In this document: piece after piece, positions 8,263-18,918 of the stretch
Numbering within the stretch: the first letter of the stretch is position 1
Layout: every line of letters begins with the position of its first letter
Source: Streptomyces sp. NA02950
Lineage (GTDB): Bacteria > Actinomycetota > Actinomycetes > Streptomycetales > Streptomycetaceae
Length of the DNA stretch: 64,000 nucleotides
Reading direction: 5' to 3'
Assembly (NCBI RefSeq): GCF_013364155.1
Contig: NZ_CP054916.1
Coordinates: forward strand, 6,011,001-6,075,000
Notes under the pieces: model-generated
What the model was told of the DNA's origin: nothing
Seen by the model: the letters and a program-made list of their open reading frames with translations, nothing else
Database searches by the model: none
Position numbers and translations under genes: made by a program

Positions 8263-8705
8263 GGGCGGGGGGCTCCTCTCAGGCCGCTGACGGGGCACCG
8301 GCGGGGGCCGGACCCGGGCGTCCGGCCGGACCGCTGGGGCCCGGTGGCGTCCGGTCGCGGCTACTACAACGCCGGGCCCGCCCCCAGGTCACGCGAGGCG
8401 ACCGCGGGGCTCGCGCGAGGGGACCTCAGGGTCCCCAGGGGGGACCACTTGGGGCATTGCGTATCGGGCCGCCCTCCGGCATGCTCCGGGGAACGCTTCG
8501 GGCGCTCCGCTGCCGAAGCGGCCTCTGGGCAGGCGAGGAATGGCGCCGTACCCTTAGGGGTAAGGGCTTGGAAAGATGAGTCCCGGACGGATTTGGTTCG
8601 TTCGATCCCGTCCCCGAGCTCCAGCGGAGCTCCCGTCCCCCGACAACTCCAACCCGAGCCCCCGCCGATTCCCTCCGCACGAGGACATCCTTCGCCGAGA
8701 CACCG
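8263..8705. other. Divergent intergenic region with two hairpins
   Basis: About 440 bp separate the minus-strand membrane protein from the plus-strand stress protein, so both promoters should be here. Two perfect inverted repeats are visible. One is GGGGACC-TCAG-GGTCCCC (8419-8436). The other is CGCTTCGG / CCGAAGCG with an 11-nt loop (8494-8520). No reading frame in the region has protein-like composition. Confidence 0.6.
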
Positions 8706-9227
8706 ATGGCCGGTCACGAAATCCCCGAACCCGCGGACCGCAAGCGGGTCGCCGATCATATGGCGCACCCCGAAGCGGCGGAAGAAACACGTCATTCCTG
8801 CGATCCAGCGTTCCAGCACGGCGTCGTGGTGGGATTCGACGGTTCCACATCGAGCGAGCGCGCCCTCGCCTACGCGATCGGGATGGCCCGGCGCTCGGGC
8901 TCCGGGCTGATCATCGTCCACGTGGCCAACCGGCTGCCGACGACGGTGTGGGCGGGCTGTGAGCCGCCCGTCTTCGTCGACGTACCCGATCACCGCACCG
9001 AGGTGCTGGGGCTCGAGCTGGCCTGCGCCGATCATCTCTCCGAGGTGCCGTGGATCCTCGTCGAGCGGGGCGGGGACATCTGCCATGAGCTGGAGGAGGT
9101 CGGCCGGGAGTACTCGGCCGACGCGATCGTGGTCGGCTCCACCCACGGTCTGGTGGGGCGGCTCTTCGGCTCGGTGGCCGGACGGCTCGCGCGGCGGGCG
9201 CAGCGGCCCGTCGTGGTCATCCCCTGA
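8706..9227 (+). CDS. Universal stress protein (UspA family)
   Basis: 173 aa with a single Usp domain from about residue 38 to the end, preceded by a 35-residue N-terminal extension of no clear fold. The strand VVVGFDGSTSSERALAYAI opens the domain. IVVGSTHGLVGRLFGSVAGRLARRA followed by PVVVIP matches the ATP-binding G-2x-G-9x-G(S/T) motif, though the spacing should be checked. Such proteins bind ATP or AMP and support survival under starvation, redox or antibiotic stress. It is a lone gene, divergent from a small membrane protein. The ribosome site before ATG 8706 is weak. Confidence 0.88.
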   Translation: MAGHEIPEPADRKRVADHMAHPEAAEETRHSCDPAFQHGVVVGFDGSTSSERALAYAIGMARRSGSGLIIVHVANRLPTTVWAGCEPPVFVDVPDHRTEVLGLELACADHLSEVPWILVERGGDICHELEEVGREYSADAIVVGSTHGLVGRLFGSVAGRLARRAQRPVVVIP

Positions 9228-9327
9228 CGAGTGCCTGAACATCGCTTGACGATCGTCTGAGTCCCAGTGGATCCCGCTCGAACGACCCTTGAGCCCCTCT
9301 CGAGTCGGCGTGCATCCTTGTCGGAGT

Positions 9328-9367
9328 TCGTCTGGCCTCGTCTGGCCTCGTTCGGCCCTGTTCGGCC
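9328..9367. repeat. Four 10-bp tandem repeats
   Basis: TCGTCTGGCC, TCGTCTGGCC, TCGTTCGGCC and CTGTTCGGCC follow each other without gaps. The first two are identical and the last two differ at one or two positions from each other. They lie about 100 bp downstream of the usp stop. Confidence 0.8.
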
Positions 9368-9465
9368 GTCCCTCTCGTCGCCCCAAACCGCCGCCGTGGA
9401 CGGCCGACTGGCCATGCACCAGGAATCGGACACCCCCAACTTCCCCCGGCCGCAGGTGAGATGGC

Positions 9466-9482
9466 GTCAAGTTCATCTTGAC
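9466..9482. repeat. Inverted repeat GTCAAG-N5-CTTGAC
   Basis: Perfect 6-bp arms with a 5-nt centre. The right arm overlaps TTGACA (9478-9483), a consensus -35 for rightward transcription. No good -10 stands at 17-18 nt (the nearest TAGAGG is 21 nt away). It could be an operator of an unseen small RNA or only chance. Confidence 0.35.
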
Positions 9483-9626
9483 AGTCGATAAATCTACCGG
9501 CGCGTAGAGGTGGATTGTGCGTTTGTGAGGGGTACGTACGCATCATTCGCGCTGCCGCGCGGGAAGTGACGGTTCCCGCGCGGCGGCCGCCGCCGGCGGA
9601 AGGGCGACGCCGGCCAAGGGAGGCGG

Positions 9627-9656
9627 CCCCCGCGTGTGTGGTGGCACACGCGGGGG
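9627..9656 (-). terminator. glmS terminator hairpin
   Basis: A perfect 12-bp stem (CCCCCGCGTGTG / CACACGCGGGGG) with loop TGGTGG lies 18 bp past the glmS stop. There is no T-tract, as is common for Streptomyces terminators. Being symmetric it could also stop read-through from usp. Confidence 0.8.
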
Positions 9657-9674
9657 ACCGCCGACACCCCAGGA

Positions 9675-11507
9675 CTACTCCACCGTCACCGACTTGGCGA
9701 GGTTGCGGGGCTTGTCGATGTCCCGGCCCAGCGCCAGCGCCGTGTGGTAGGCGAGCAGTTGGAGCGGGATGCCCATGAGGATCGGGTCGAGCTCCACCTC
9801 GTTGCGGGGTACCACGATCGTGTGGTCCGCCTTCTCCTGCTCCTGGTGCGCGACGGCGAGGATCCGGCCGCTGCGGGCCTTGATCTCCTCCAGGGTCGCG
9901 CGGTTCTTCTCCAGCAGGTCGTCATCGGGCAGCACCGCCACGGTCGGCACCTCCGGCTCGATGAGCGCCAGCGGTCCGTGCTTGAGCTCGGAGGCCGGGT
10001 ACGCCTCCGCGTGCACGTAGCTGACCTCCTTGAGCTTCAGGGACGCCTCGCGCGCAACCGGGTAGCCGCGGACCCGGCCGATGAACATCATGCTCTTTGC
10101 GTTCGCGTACTCCGCGGCGAGCTTCTTGACCTCCTCCTCGCCGCGCAGCACCTCGGCGATCTGCTCCGGCAGCTTGCGCAGTCCGGCGATGATCCGCTTG
10201 CCGTCGGCGACCGACAGATCGCGGATCCGGCCCAGATGCAGGGCGAGCAGGGCGAAGGCGACGGCGGTGTTGGTGAAGCACTTGGTGGAGACGACACACA
10301 CCTCCGGGCCCGCGTGCACGTACACTCCGCCGTCCGTCTCGCGCGCGATGGCGCTGCCGACGACGTTGACGACGCCCAGCACCCGCGCGCCCTTGCGCTT
10401 GAGCTCCTGGACGGCGGCCAGGGTGTCGTAGGTCTCACCGGACTGGCTGACCGCGATGTAGAGGGTGTCGGGGTCCACCACCGGGTTGCGGTAGCGGAAC
10501 TCGCTCGCGGGCTCGGCGTCGGCCGGGATCCGGGCCAGCTCCTCGATCAGCTGGGCACCGATCAGACCCGTGTGGTACGCCGAACCGCAGCCGAGGATCT
10601 TCACCCGGCGCACTCCGCGCGCCTCGCGGGCGTCCAGGTTGAGCCCGCCCAGCCGGACGGTGGAGAAGCGGTCGTCTATCCGGCCGCGCAGCACCCGGTC
10701 CACGGCGTCGACCTGCTCGTGGATCTCCTTGTGCATATAGGTGTCGTGGCCGCCCATGTCATAGGACTCGGCCTCCCACTCCACGGTGGTGGGGGAGGAG
10801 GAGGTGCGGCTGCCCTCGGTGGTGTAGGTGCGGTAGTCGTCGGCCTTGAGGGTGGCCATCTCGCCGTCGTCCAGGGTGACCACCTGGCGGGTGTGGCTGA
10901 CCAGCGCGGCGACGTCGGAGGCGACGAACATCTCCTTCTCGCCGATACCGAGCACCACGGGCGAGCCGTTGCGGGCGACGACGATGCGATCGGGAAAGTC
11001 CGCGTGCAGTACGGCGATGCCGTAGGTGCCCTCGATCAGGGCGAGGGCGTGGCGGACCTTCTCCTCCAGGGTGCTCGCCTGGGAGCGGCCGATCAGGTGG
11101 GCCAGCACCTCGGAGTCGGTCTCGGAGACCAGCTCCACCCCGTCGGCGGCCAGCTTGGCGCGCAGATCGGCGGCGTTGTCGATGATCCCGTTGTGGACGA
11201 TGGCGACCTTGCCGTCGGCGTCCGTGTGGGGGTGCGCGTTGATGTCGTTGGGCGCGCCGTGGGTGGCCCAGCGGGTGTGGGCGATGCCGACGGTGCCCGC
11301 GAAGCGCTTGGGCAGCCTGGACTCCAGGTCACGGACCCGGCCCTTGGCCTTGGCGGTCTTCAGCCCGGCGGCCTGGGCACCCTTGGCGGGCTTGGCCTGG
11401 ATCGCGATGCCCGCGGAGTCGTAGCCGCGGTACTCCAGCCGCTGGAGTCCCTCCAGCAGCAGCGGTGCCACATCGCGTTTGCCGATGTATCCGACGATTC
11501 CGCACAT
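9675..11507 (-). CDS. glmS: Glutamine-fructose-6-phosphate aminotransferase (isomerising)
   Basis: 610 aa, full length. It makes glucosamine-6-phosphate from fructose-6-phosphate and glutamine, the entry step to UDP-GlcNAc and cell wall. The N-terminal Ntn-type glutaminase domain begins MCGIVGYIG with Cys2 as nucleophile and has HTRWATHG and HNGIIDN. Two SIS sugar-isomerase domains follow (ILGCGSAYHTG, VSQSGETYDTLAA; then FIGRVRGYPVAREASLKLKE) and the conserved C-terminus DKPRNLAKSVTVE. AGGGAGGG precedes the ATG. A small conserved gene lies 84 bp upstream on the same strand, and a strong hairpin follows. Streptomyces carry two glmS paralogues; this position corresponds to glmS2 of S. coelicolor by memory. 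Confidence 0.97.
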   Translation of the reverse strand: MCGIVGYIGKRDVAPLLLEGLQRLEYRGYDSAGIAIQAKPAKGAQAAGLKTAKAKGRVRDLESRLPKRFAGTVGIAHTRWATHGAPNDINAHPHTDADGKVAIVHNGIIDNAADLRAKLAADGVELVSETDSEVLAHLIGRSQASTLEEKVRHALALIEGTYGIAVLHADFPDRIVVARNGSPVVLGIGEKEMFVASDVAALVSHTRQVVTLDDGEMATLKADDYRTYTTEGSRTSSSPTTVEWEAESYDMGGHDTYMHKEIHEQVDAVDRVLRGRIDDRFSTVRLGGLNLDAREARGVRRVKILGCGSAYHTGLIGAQLIEELARIPADAEPASEFRYRNPVVDPDTLYIAVSQSGETYDTLAAVQELKRKGARVLGVVNVVGSAIARETDGGVYVHAGPEVCVVSTKCFTNTAVAFALLALHLGRIRDLSVADGKRIIAGLRKLPEQIAEVLRGEEEVKKLAAEYANAKSMMFIGRVRGYPVAREASLKLKEVSYVHAEAYPASELKHGPLALIEPEVPTVAVLPDDDLLEKNRATLEEIKARSGRILAVAHQEQEKADHTIVVPRNEVELDPILMGIPLQLLAYHTALALGRDIDKPRNLAKSVTVE

Positions 11508-11591
11508 GGTGTTCAGGCCCTCCCTAGTGGATCGTTCACAGGTGCTCGTGGTCCGGTACCGGCGGTGGCGGCCGCCGTGCCGGTCGTGGTG

Positions 11592-11867
11592 TCAGCCGTA
11601 GACGATGCGGCGCAGCTGCCGCAGCGAGAGTTCGGGCGGCGCCACCGCGCGGTACGGCAGCTCGGCCGTGATCCGCTCGAAGATGTCCGCGTTGGTCAGT
11701 CCCCCGGACTGAAGTTCGCGGTGGCGGCGGCGGACGAACTCCTCGGTCGTCTCGTCGAAGTACGCCAGGACGTCCAGCACCACCCGGGCCGCCTCGCCGC
11801 GGCTGAGCGGCGTGGAGCGGACCAGGTGGTCGACAAGGTCATCGTGGGACATACGGCGATCGAGCAC
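11592..11867 (-). CDS. Small conserved hypothetical upstream of glmS
   Basis: 91 aa from GTG 11867, or 86 aa from the internal ATG (MSHDDLVDHLVR). Neither start has a good ribosome site. It is wholly helical-looking and soluble, with DDLVDHLVRSTPLSRGEAARVVLDVLAYFDE and a C-terminal LSLRQLRRIVYG. I do not recognise a named family. Its position directly before glmS on the same strand suggests co-transcription and perhaps a role in controlling amino-sugar flux, which is inference. Confidence 0.75.
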   Translation of the reverse strand: MLDRRMSHDDLVDHLVRSTPLSRGEAARVVLDVLAYFDETTEEFVRRRHRELQSGGLTNADIFERITAELPYRAVAPPELSLRQLRRIVYG

Positions 11868-11941
11868 CCGTAGATACTGCGGGGAAGAGGGCTGTTTCGC
11901 AAGAATCCTGCCCGATATCGGGCAGGGGGTGTGGGGAGTGG

Positions 11942-12901
11942 CTAGAAACGGCGGAGTACGGCGTGCTTGGCGGCCGTGAACTCCTCCTCGGTGAGCACCC
12001 CGCTCCGGTGGAGATCGCCGAGTTCCCGCAGTCGTCGCAGCAGGGCGTCGTGATCCGCGTCACCGCCGTCGGATCCACTCGCCGCGCCCTGACCGTCTTG
12101 ACCGTTCTGCCTGTTATGTGCGCTCTGAGGGTTCTGGTCGCCCGGGGCGGGGGCCGTGTCGGCCGGCTCGGCCGACGGTGCCGGGGCCGCTGCCGTGGCG
12201 GCGCCCGGATGCGGCAGCCGAGCCGTGACGGCCGCCGCGACCAGCGCCATCAGCGGATCCTTCTTGAAGCCGTAGAGCACCACGGCGTGCGGGTCGTACT
12301 TCGGCGCGGCCGGGGCCGCCGCCTTCGCCGTGCGGAACCGCAGATAGCCGTTCTCCAGTCCGGCGGCGGGCAGCCACTCCACCGCCTCCAGGTCGGCCAG
12401 CCGGATGGTCCGCGTCCCGCCCGACTTCTTCGACTCCTCGGTCTTCCAGTTCCACTCCAGCCGGAGCCGCTCCCCGTCGAAGGTGACGGTGGCGTCCCCG
12501 GCGGTCGCCGACAGCGGAACGTACGGGCCGGGCATCAGATAGCGGTCGCACGGGCCGGACGGCACCTGGTCCAGCAGCAGCGCCCGCCGGACCTCCTCGA
12601 CCATGTACTCGGCGACGCCCGTGCGGTCCGCCTCGACCGCCAGCTGATACGGATCGGCCGCGTCCGGCAGCTTGCCGCCCGTCACCTGGAGCAGCGGATC
12701 CGCGCCCTCGCGCAGCTTCAGCCGCAACCGCCCTGACCTGCGCCCCGGTTCATGGGCGATGCCCGCCAACGCCCACAGGGGGACGTTCAGTTCGCCGAGC
12801 GCCTGCCGGGCGGGATGGACGCTCTTGTCCCGCCCCGGGACGATCCGTATCGAGCCGCCGTCGAAGGACCAGGCACCATCGCTCTGGGTGATTTCCGCCA
12901 T
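11942..12901 (-). CDS. DUF4429 protein with C-terminal SHOCT domain
   Basis: 319 aa from ATG 12901 (MAEITQSDGAWSFDG). Residues about 10-220 hold two DUF4429-type PH-like units (SIRIVPGRD, VPLWALAGIAHEP; then ATVTFDGERLRLEW, LADLEAVEWLPAAG). A 50-residue Ala/Pro/Gln linker follows. The end is a SHOCT motif (LLRRLRELGDLHRSGVLTEEEFTAAKHAVL), a short oligomerisation or membrane-associating hairpin common in actinobacterial proteins. No signal peptide is present. Function is unknown. It is divergent from the GH20 gene; the shared 104-bp region holds a DasR-like site, so it may share that control. Confidence 0.85.
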   Translation of the reverse strand: MAEITQSDGAWSFDGGSIRIVPGRDKSVHPARQALGELNVPLWALAGIAHEPGRRSGRLRLKLREGADPLLQVTGGKLPDAADPYQLAVEADRTGVAEYMVEEVRRALLLDQVPSGPCDRYLMPGPYVPLSATAGDATVTFDGERLRLEWNWKTEESKKSGGTRTIRLADLEAVEWLPAAGLENGYLRFRTAKAAAPAAPKYDPHAVVLYGFKKDPLMALVAAAVTARLPHPGAATAAAPAPSAEPADTAPAPGDQNPQSAHNRQNGQDGQGAASGSDGGDADHDALLRRLRELGDLHRSGVLTEEEFTAAKHAVLRRF

Positions 12902-12932
12902 GGCGTGAATTCTGACAGGCACACAGCGGCAT

Positions 12933-12948
12933 ATTGGTCTACACCCTT
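12933..12948 (+). promoter_or_regulatory. Candidate DasR site (dre) before the GH20 gene
   Basis: ATTGGTCTACACCCTT matches 12 of 16 positions of the dre consensus ACTGGTCTAGACCACT as I recall it, including the core TGGTCT-A-ACC. It lies 58 bp upstream of the hexosaminidase start and 32 bp from the start of the divergent DUF4429 gene. DasR, the GlcNAc/GlcN-6-P-responsive GntR regulator, controls chitin and amino-sugar genes, which fits the downstream enzyme. Confidence 0.65.
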
Positions 12949-13005
12949 GACCGCGACAGGGGTGCACGGTACCCAGGACGCGACGCTTCGTTGAAGGGAT
13001 TCCCT

Positions 13006-14616
13006 GTGAGACGACGCCGTGCCCGACTTCTGTGTTCCCTCCTGCTGACCGTGGCGGCGGGGGCGGGGACCGCCGCCACGGCGGAACCGTCCGCCGCCGC
13101 CCCGTCCCCCTCCGCCGCCGCGCCCACCCCGCTGGACCGGGTGGTGCCCGCACCCGCCTCCGTACGCCCCGCCGCCACCCCGTACACCCTCGGCCCCGAC
13201 ACCCGTATCCGGATCTCCGGGGACGCGTCCGCGGCGCGGCGGGTGGGCGACTACCTCGCGGGCGTACTGCGCCCCGCCACCGGCTACCGGCTGCCGGTGA
13301 CCGCGCGGGGCGGCGGTGACGGCATCCGGCTGCGGCTCACGCCCGGGGCGCGCGCCGTACGCGGCCTCGGCGCGGAGGGCTACCGGCTGGACGTGACCGG
13401 ACATGCCGTCACCATCAGCGCCCGCGCCTCGTCGGGGCTGTTCCACGGTGTCCAGACACTGCGTCAGCTGCTGCCCGCGTCGGTGGAGCGGACGACCCGG
13501 CAGCCCGGCCCCTGGCGGATCTCCGGCGGCACCATCACCGATGAGCCGCGCTTCGGCTACCGGGGCGCGATGCTCGACGTCTCCCGGCACTTCTTCACCG
13601 TCGACCAGGTCAAGCGCTATATCGACCAGCTCGCCCTGTACAAGATCAACAAGCTGCACCTGCATCTCTCGGACGACCAGGGGTGGCGGATCGCCATCGA
13701 CTCCTGGCCGCGGCTGGCCGGCTACGGCGGTTCCACCCAGGTCGGCGGCGGGCCCGGCGGCTTCTACACCAAGGCCGACTACCGGGAGATCGTGGCTTAC
13801 GCGGCCGCCCGCGAGCTGACGGTCGTGCCCGAGATCGACCTGCCGGGGCACACCAACGCGGCGCTGGCCTCCTACGCGGAGCTCAACTGCGACGGGGTCG
13901 CCCGGCCGCTCTACACCGGTACCGAGGTCGGCTTCAGCTCCCTGTGCGTGCCCAAGGAGGTGACCTACGACTTCGTGGACGATGTGATCCGCGAACTCGC
14001 CGCACTCACTCCCGGCCGGCTGATCCACATCGGCGGTGACGAGGCGCACTCCACCAGCCACGCCGACTACACGGCCTTCATGGACCGGGTGCAGCCCATC
14101 GTGGCCCGCTACGGCAAGACGGTGGTGGGCTGGCACCAGCTGACCGGCGCCCGCCCCGCCGAGGGAGCCATCGCCCAGTACTGGGGGCTGGACGGCAGTG
14201 AGAAGGAGGTCGCGGACGCCGCCAAGGCGGGCACCCGGCTGATCCTCTCGCCCGCCAACCGCGCCTATCTGGACATGAAATACACCAAGGACACCCCGCT
14301 GGGGCTCTCCTGGGCCGGATATGTCGAGGCCCGGCAGTCCTACGACTGGGACCCCGGCGCCTCCATCAAGGACGCCCCGGCCTCATCGGTCCTCGGGGTG
14401 GAGGCGCCGCTGTGGACGGAGACCCTCTCGACGAGCGCGCATATCGAGTACATGGCCTTCCCCCGGCTGCCCGGTATCGCCGAACTCGGCTGGTCGCCGC
14501 GGGCCACCCATGACTGGGACTCCTACAAGGTGCGGCTGGCCGCCCAGGGGCCCCGCTGGGACGCCCTGGGCATCAGTTACTACCGCTCACCGCAGGTGCC
14601 CTGGCCCACGTCCTGA
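13006..14616 (+). CDS. Secreted beta-N-acetylhexosaminidase, GH20
   Basis: 536 aa from GTG 13006, preceded by GAAGGGA. Residues 1-33 are a signal peptide (VRRRRAR, hydrophobic core, AxA region). An N-terminal GH20b domain (about 45-170; VVPAPASVRP, RDV-type end at FHGVQTLRQLLP) leads into the GH20 barrel (GAMLDVSRHFFT, INKLHLHLSDDQGWR). The catalytic pair is Asp345-Glu346 in HIGGDEAHS. A WTETLSTSAHIEYMAFPR segment closes the active site. It trims terminal GlcNAc/GalNAc from chito-oligosaccharides outside the cell by substrate-assisted catalysis. A dre-like site lies upstream and a bidirectional terminator follows. Acid residues and length are normal. Confidence 0.95.
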   Translation: MRRRRARLLCSLLLTVAAGAGTAATAEPSAAAPSPSAAAPTPLDRVVPAPASVRPAATPYTLGPDTRIRISGDASAARRVGDYLAGVLRPATGYRLPVTARGGGDGIRLRLTPGARAVRGLGAEGYRLDVTGHAVTISARASSGLFHGVQTLRQLLPASVERTTRQPGPWRISGGTITDEPRFGYRGAMLDVSRHFFTVDQVKRYIDQLALYKINKLHLHLSDDQGWRIAIDSWPRLAGYGGSTQVGGGPGGFYTKADYREIVAYAAARELTVVPEIDLPGHTNAALASYAELNCDGVARPLYTGTEVGFSSLCVPKEVTYDFVDDVIRELAALTPGRLIHIGGDEAHSTSHADYTAFMDRVQPIVARYGKTVVGWHQLTGARPAEGAIAQYWGLDGSEKEVADAAKAGTRLILSPANRAYLDMKYTKDTPLGLSWAGYVEARQSYDWDPGASIKDAPASSVLGVEAPLWTETLSTSAHIEYMAFPRLPGIAELGWSPRATHDWDSYKVRLAAQGPRWDALGISYYRSPQVPWPTS

Positions 14617-14631
14617 CGGGGCCGGGGAGGG

Positions 14632-14658
14632 GCGGTGGGCCCCGCTGGGGCCCACCGC
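14632..14658. terminator. Shared terminator between convergent genes
   Basis: A perfect 12-bp stem (GCGGTGGGCCCC / GGGGCCCACCGC) with a 3-nt loop fills the 44-bp gap between the GH20 stop and the acyl-CoA dehydrogenase stop. Its position serves both strands. Confidence 0.8.
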
Positions 14659-14660
14659 GG

Positions 14661-15827
14661 TCAGCTCGCGAAGCCCAACTCCCGGGCGATCAGCATCCGC
14701 TGGACCTCACTGGTGCCCTCGCCGATCTCCAGGATCTTGGAGTCGCGCCACATCCGGGCCACCGGATACTCGTTCATAAAGCCGTAGCCACCGTGGATCT
14801 GGGTGGCCTCGCGGGCGTTGTCCACCGCGACACCGGAGGAGTAGAGCTTCGCGATCGACGCCTCCTTCTTGAACGGCTCACCGCGCACCAGCCGGGACGC
14901 CGCGTCACGCCAGGCCACCCGGGCCATATGGGCGCGCATCTCCATGTCCGCGATCTTGAACTGGATCGCCTGGTTGGCGCCGATGGGGCGGCCGAACGAC
15001 TCGCGGGTCTTGGCGTATGACACCGACTCGTCCACACAGCCCTGGGCGAGCCCGGTGGCCAGCGCGGAGATCGCGATCCGGCCCTCGTCCAGTATCCGCA
15101 GGAACTGGGCGTAGCCACGGCCCGGTTCGCCCAGCAGATTGGCCGCCGGGACCCGGCAGTCGGTGAAGGACAGCTCACGGGTGTCCGAGGCGTTCCACCC
15201 CACCTTGGAGTAGGGGGCGGCCACGCTGAAGCCCGGAGTGCCGGAGGGCACGATGATCGAGGAGATCCTGGGGCGGCCGTCGGCCGCGCGGTCGGTGACG
15301 GCGGTGACCGTGACCAGCGCGGTGATGTCCGTACCGGAGTTGGTGATGAAGCACTTGGAGCCGTTGATCACCCACTCGCCGGTGGCCTCGTCCAGCCGCG
15401 CGGTGGTGCGGGTGGCGCCCGCGTCCGAACCGCCGGCGGGCTCGGTCAGCCCGAACGCGCCCAGCGACTCCCCGGAGCACAGCCCCGGCAGCCACTGCCG
15501 CTTCTGCTCCTCGGTGCCGTAGAGGAAGATCGGCATCGCGCCGAGGGAGACCCCGGCCTCCAGGGTGATCGCCACCGAGGAGTCGACCCGGGCCAGCTCC
15601 TCGAGGGCCAGACCGAGCGCGAGGTAGTCGCCGCCCATACCGCCGTACTCCTCGGGGAACGGCAGCCCGAACAGGCCCATCCGGCCCATCTCCCGGATGA
15701 TCTCGTACGGGAACTCATGGTGCTCCCAGTACTCCCCGATCTTCGGGGCGACCACGTCATGCGCGAACTCCTCGACGGTGCGGCGCAGTTCTTCGTGCTC
15801 GGCGGAGAGACGATGGTCGATCGTCAT
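14661..15827 (-). CDS. acdH: Acyl-CoA dehydrogenase (AcdH type) of the leucine catabolic operon
   Basis: 388 aa with the full ACAD fold: N-terminal helical part, middle beta domain (GAFGLTEPAGGSDAGA, WVINGSKCFITNSG), and C-terminal helices (IHGGYGFMNEYPVARMWRDSKI). The catalytic base position is Glu370 in IGEGTSEVQR, as in short/medium-chain enzymes; typical isovaleryl-CoA dehydrogenases lack it there. It oxidises short branched acyl-CoAs (isovaleryl, isobutyryl or 2-methylbutyryl) to enoyl-CoAs with FAD. It is last in a tight operon after HMG-CoA lyase (3-bp gap) and the acyl-CoA carboxylase subunits. This fits leucine degradation. Confidence 0.93.
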   Translation of the reverse strand: MTIDHRLSAEHEELRRTVEEFAHDVVAPKIGEYWEHHEFPYEIIREMGRMGLFGLPFPEEYGGMGGDYLALGLALEELARVDSSVAITLEAGVSLGAMPIFLYGTEEQKRQWLPGLCSGESLGAFGLTEPAGGSDAGATRTTARLDEATGEWVINGSKCFITNSGTDITALVTVTAVTDRAADGRPRISSIIVPSGTPGFSVAAPYSKVGWNASDTRELSFTDCRVPAANLLGEPGRGYAQFLRILDEGRIAISALATGLAQGCVDESVSYAKTRESFGRPIGANQAIQFKIADMEMRAHMARVAWRDAASRLVRGEPFKKEASIAKLYSSGVAVDNAREATQIHGGYGFMNEYPVARMWRDSKILEIGEGTSEVQRMLIARELGFAS

Positions 15828-15830
15828 GAC

Positions 15831-16792
15831 TCAGGTCTCCTTCTGGGAGAGGGCGCGGACGGTACGGGACGGGCTGGGGCGGCCCAGGTGCCGGGCCATC
15901 CACACGCTGGTCGCGGTGAGACGGCCGAGATCGACCCCGGTCTCGATGCCGAGGCCGTCGAGCATCCACACCAGGTCTTCGGTCGCGAGATTGCCGGTGG
16001 CGCTCTTGGCGTAGGGACAGCCGCCGAGGCCCCCGGCGGAGGCGTCGACGGTGGTGACGCCGTGCTGGAGCGCGGCCAGGGTGTTGGCGAGCGCCTGGCC
16101 GTAGGTGTCGTGGAAGTGGACGGCCAGCCGGTCGTTGGCCACGCCCGCCTCATTGAGGGTGGCCAGCAGCTCCTCGACATGGCCGGGGGTGGCCACGCCG
16201 ATGGTGTCGCCGAGGCTCACCTCGGCACACCCCATGTCGATCAGGCGGCGGCTGACCGAGACGGTCTGGGAGACCGGGACCGGCCCCTCCCAGGGGTCGC
16301 CGAAGCACATCGACAGATAGCCGCGCACCGCCACCCCGGCCTCCCGGGCCCGGGTGACCACCGGTGCGAACATCTCCAGCGCCTGGTCCACCGTGCGATT
16401 GAGATTGGCCTTGGCGAAGGACTCGGTGGCGCTGGCGAAGACGGCGATCTCCCGGGCGCCGAGGGCGAGCGCCCGCTCGAGACCGCGCTCATTGGGCACC
16501 AGCACCGGCAGTCGCGCGGAGACATCGTCGATCAGCGGCATCAGCTGCTCGGCGTCGGCCAGTTGGGGCACCCACGTGGGGTGGACGAAGCTGGTGGCCT
16601 CGATGGTGGTGAGACCGGCCTCGGCGAGCCGCCGGATGAACTCGGCCTTCACGGCCACCGGCACCAGCGTCCTCTCGTTCTGCAAGCCGTCCCGCGGGCC
16701 CACCTCGTGGATCCGGACCCGGGCGGGCAGCCCGGGGGCCGGAACGCTCATGGGGAGCCCGGCGGGCCCGGCGGGGGTGTCCGGTGCGGACA

Positions 16793-16793
<1 letters not shown>
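15831..16793 (-). CDS. Hydroxymethylglutaryl-CoA lyase
   Basis: 320 aa from ATG 16793, which overlaps the stop of the biotin carboxylase gene (TGATG), a sign of translational coupling; a GTG one codon earlier is also possible. It is a DRE-TIM metallolyase: VRIHEVGPRDGLQNE at the start, SFVHPTWVPQLAD, VSLGDTIGVATPGHVEELL, VHFHDTYGQALAN, and GGLGGCPYAKSATGNLATED with the catalytic Cys loop. It cleaves HMG-CoA to acetyl-CoA and acetoacetate, the end of leucine catabolism. The C-terminal 25 residues are basic and low complexity. Neighbours cover the preceding steps (methylcrotonyl-CoA carboxylation and acyl-CoA dehydrogenation). Confidence 0.94.
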
Positions 16794-18904
<2,111 letters not shown>

Positions 18905-18918
18905 CGGGTGCATTCCCC

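Larger units (their letters stand above)
9228..9674. other. Intergenic region between usp and glmS
   Basis: About 446 bp between convergent genes. It has no credible protein. It contains a 10-bp tandem repeat (9328-9367), an inverted GTCAAG/CTTGAC pair overlapping a TTGACA (9466-9483), and the glmS terminator hairpin. The central part is unusually T-rich for this genome. Confidence 0.6.

Noticed and set aside
9328..9367. 10-bp repeats considered as a CRISPR-like array
   Set aside because: Units are contiguous with no spacers and far too short; no cas genes are nearby.
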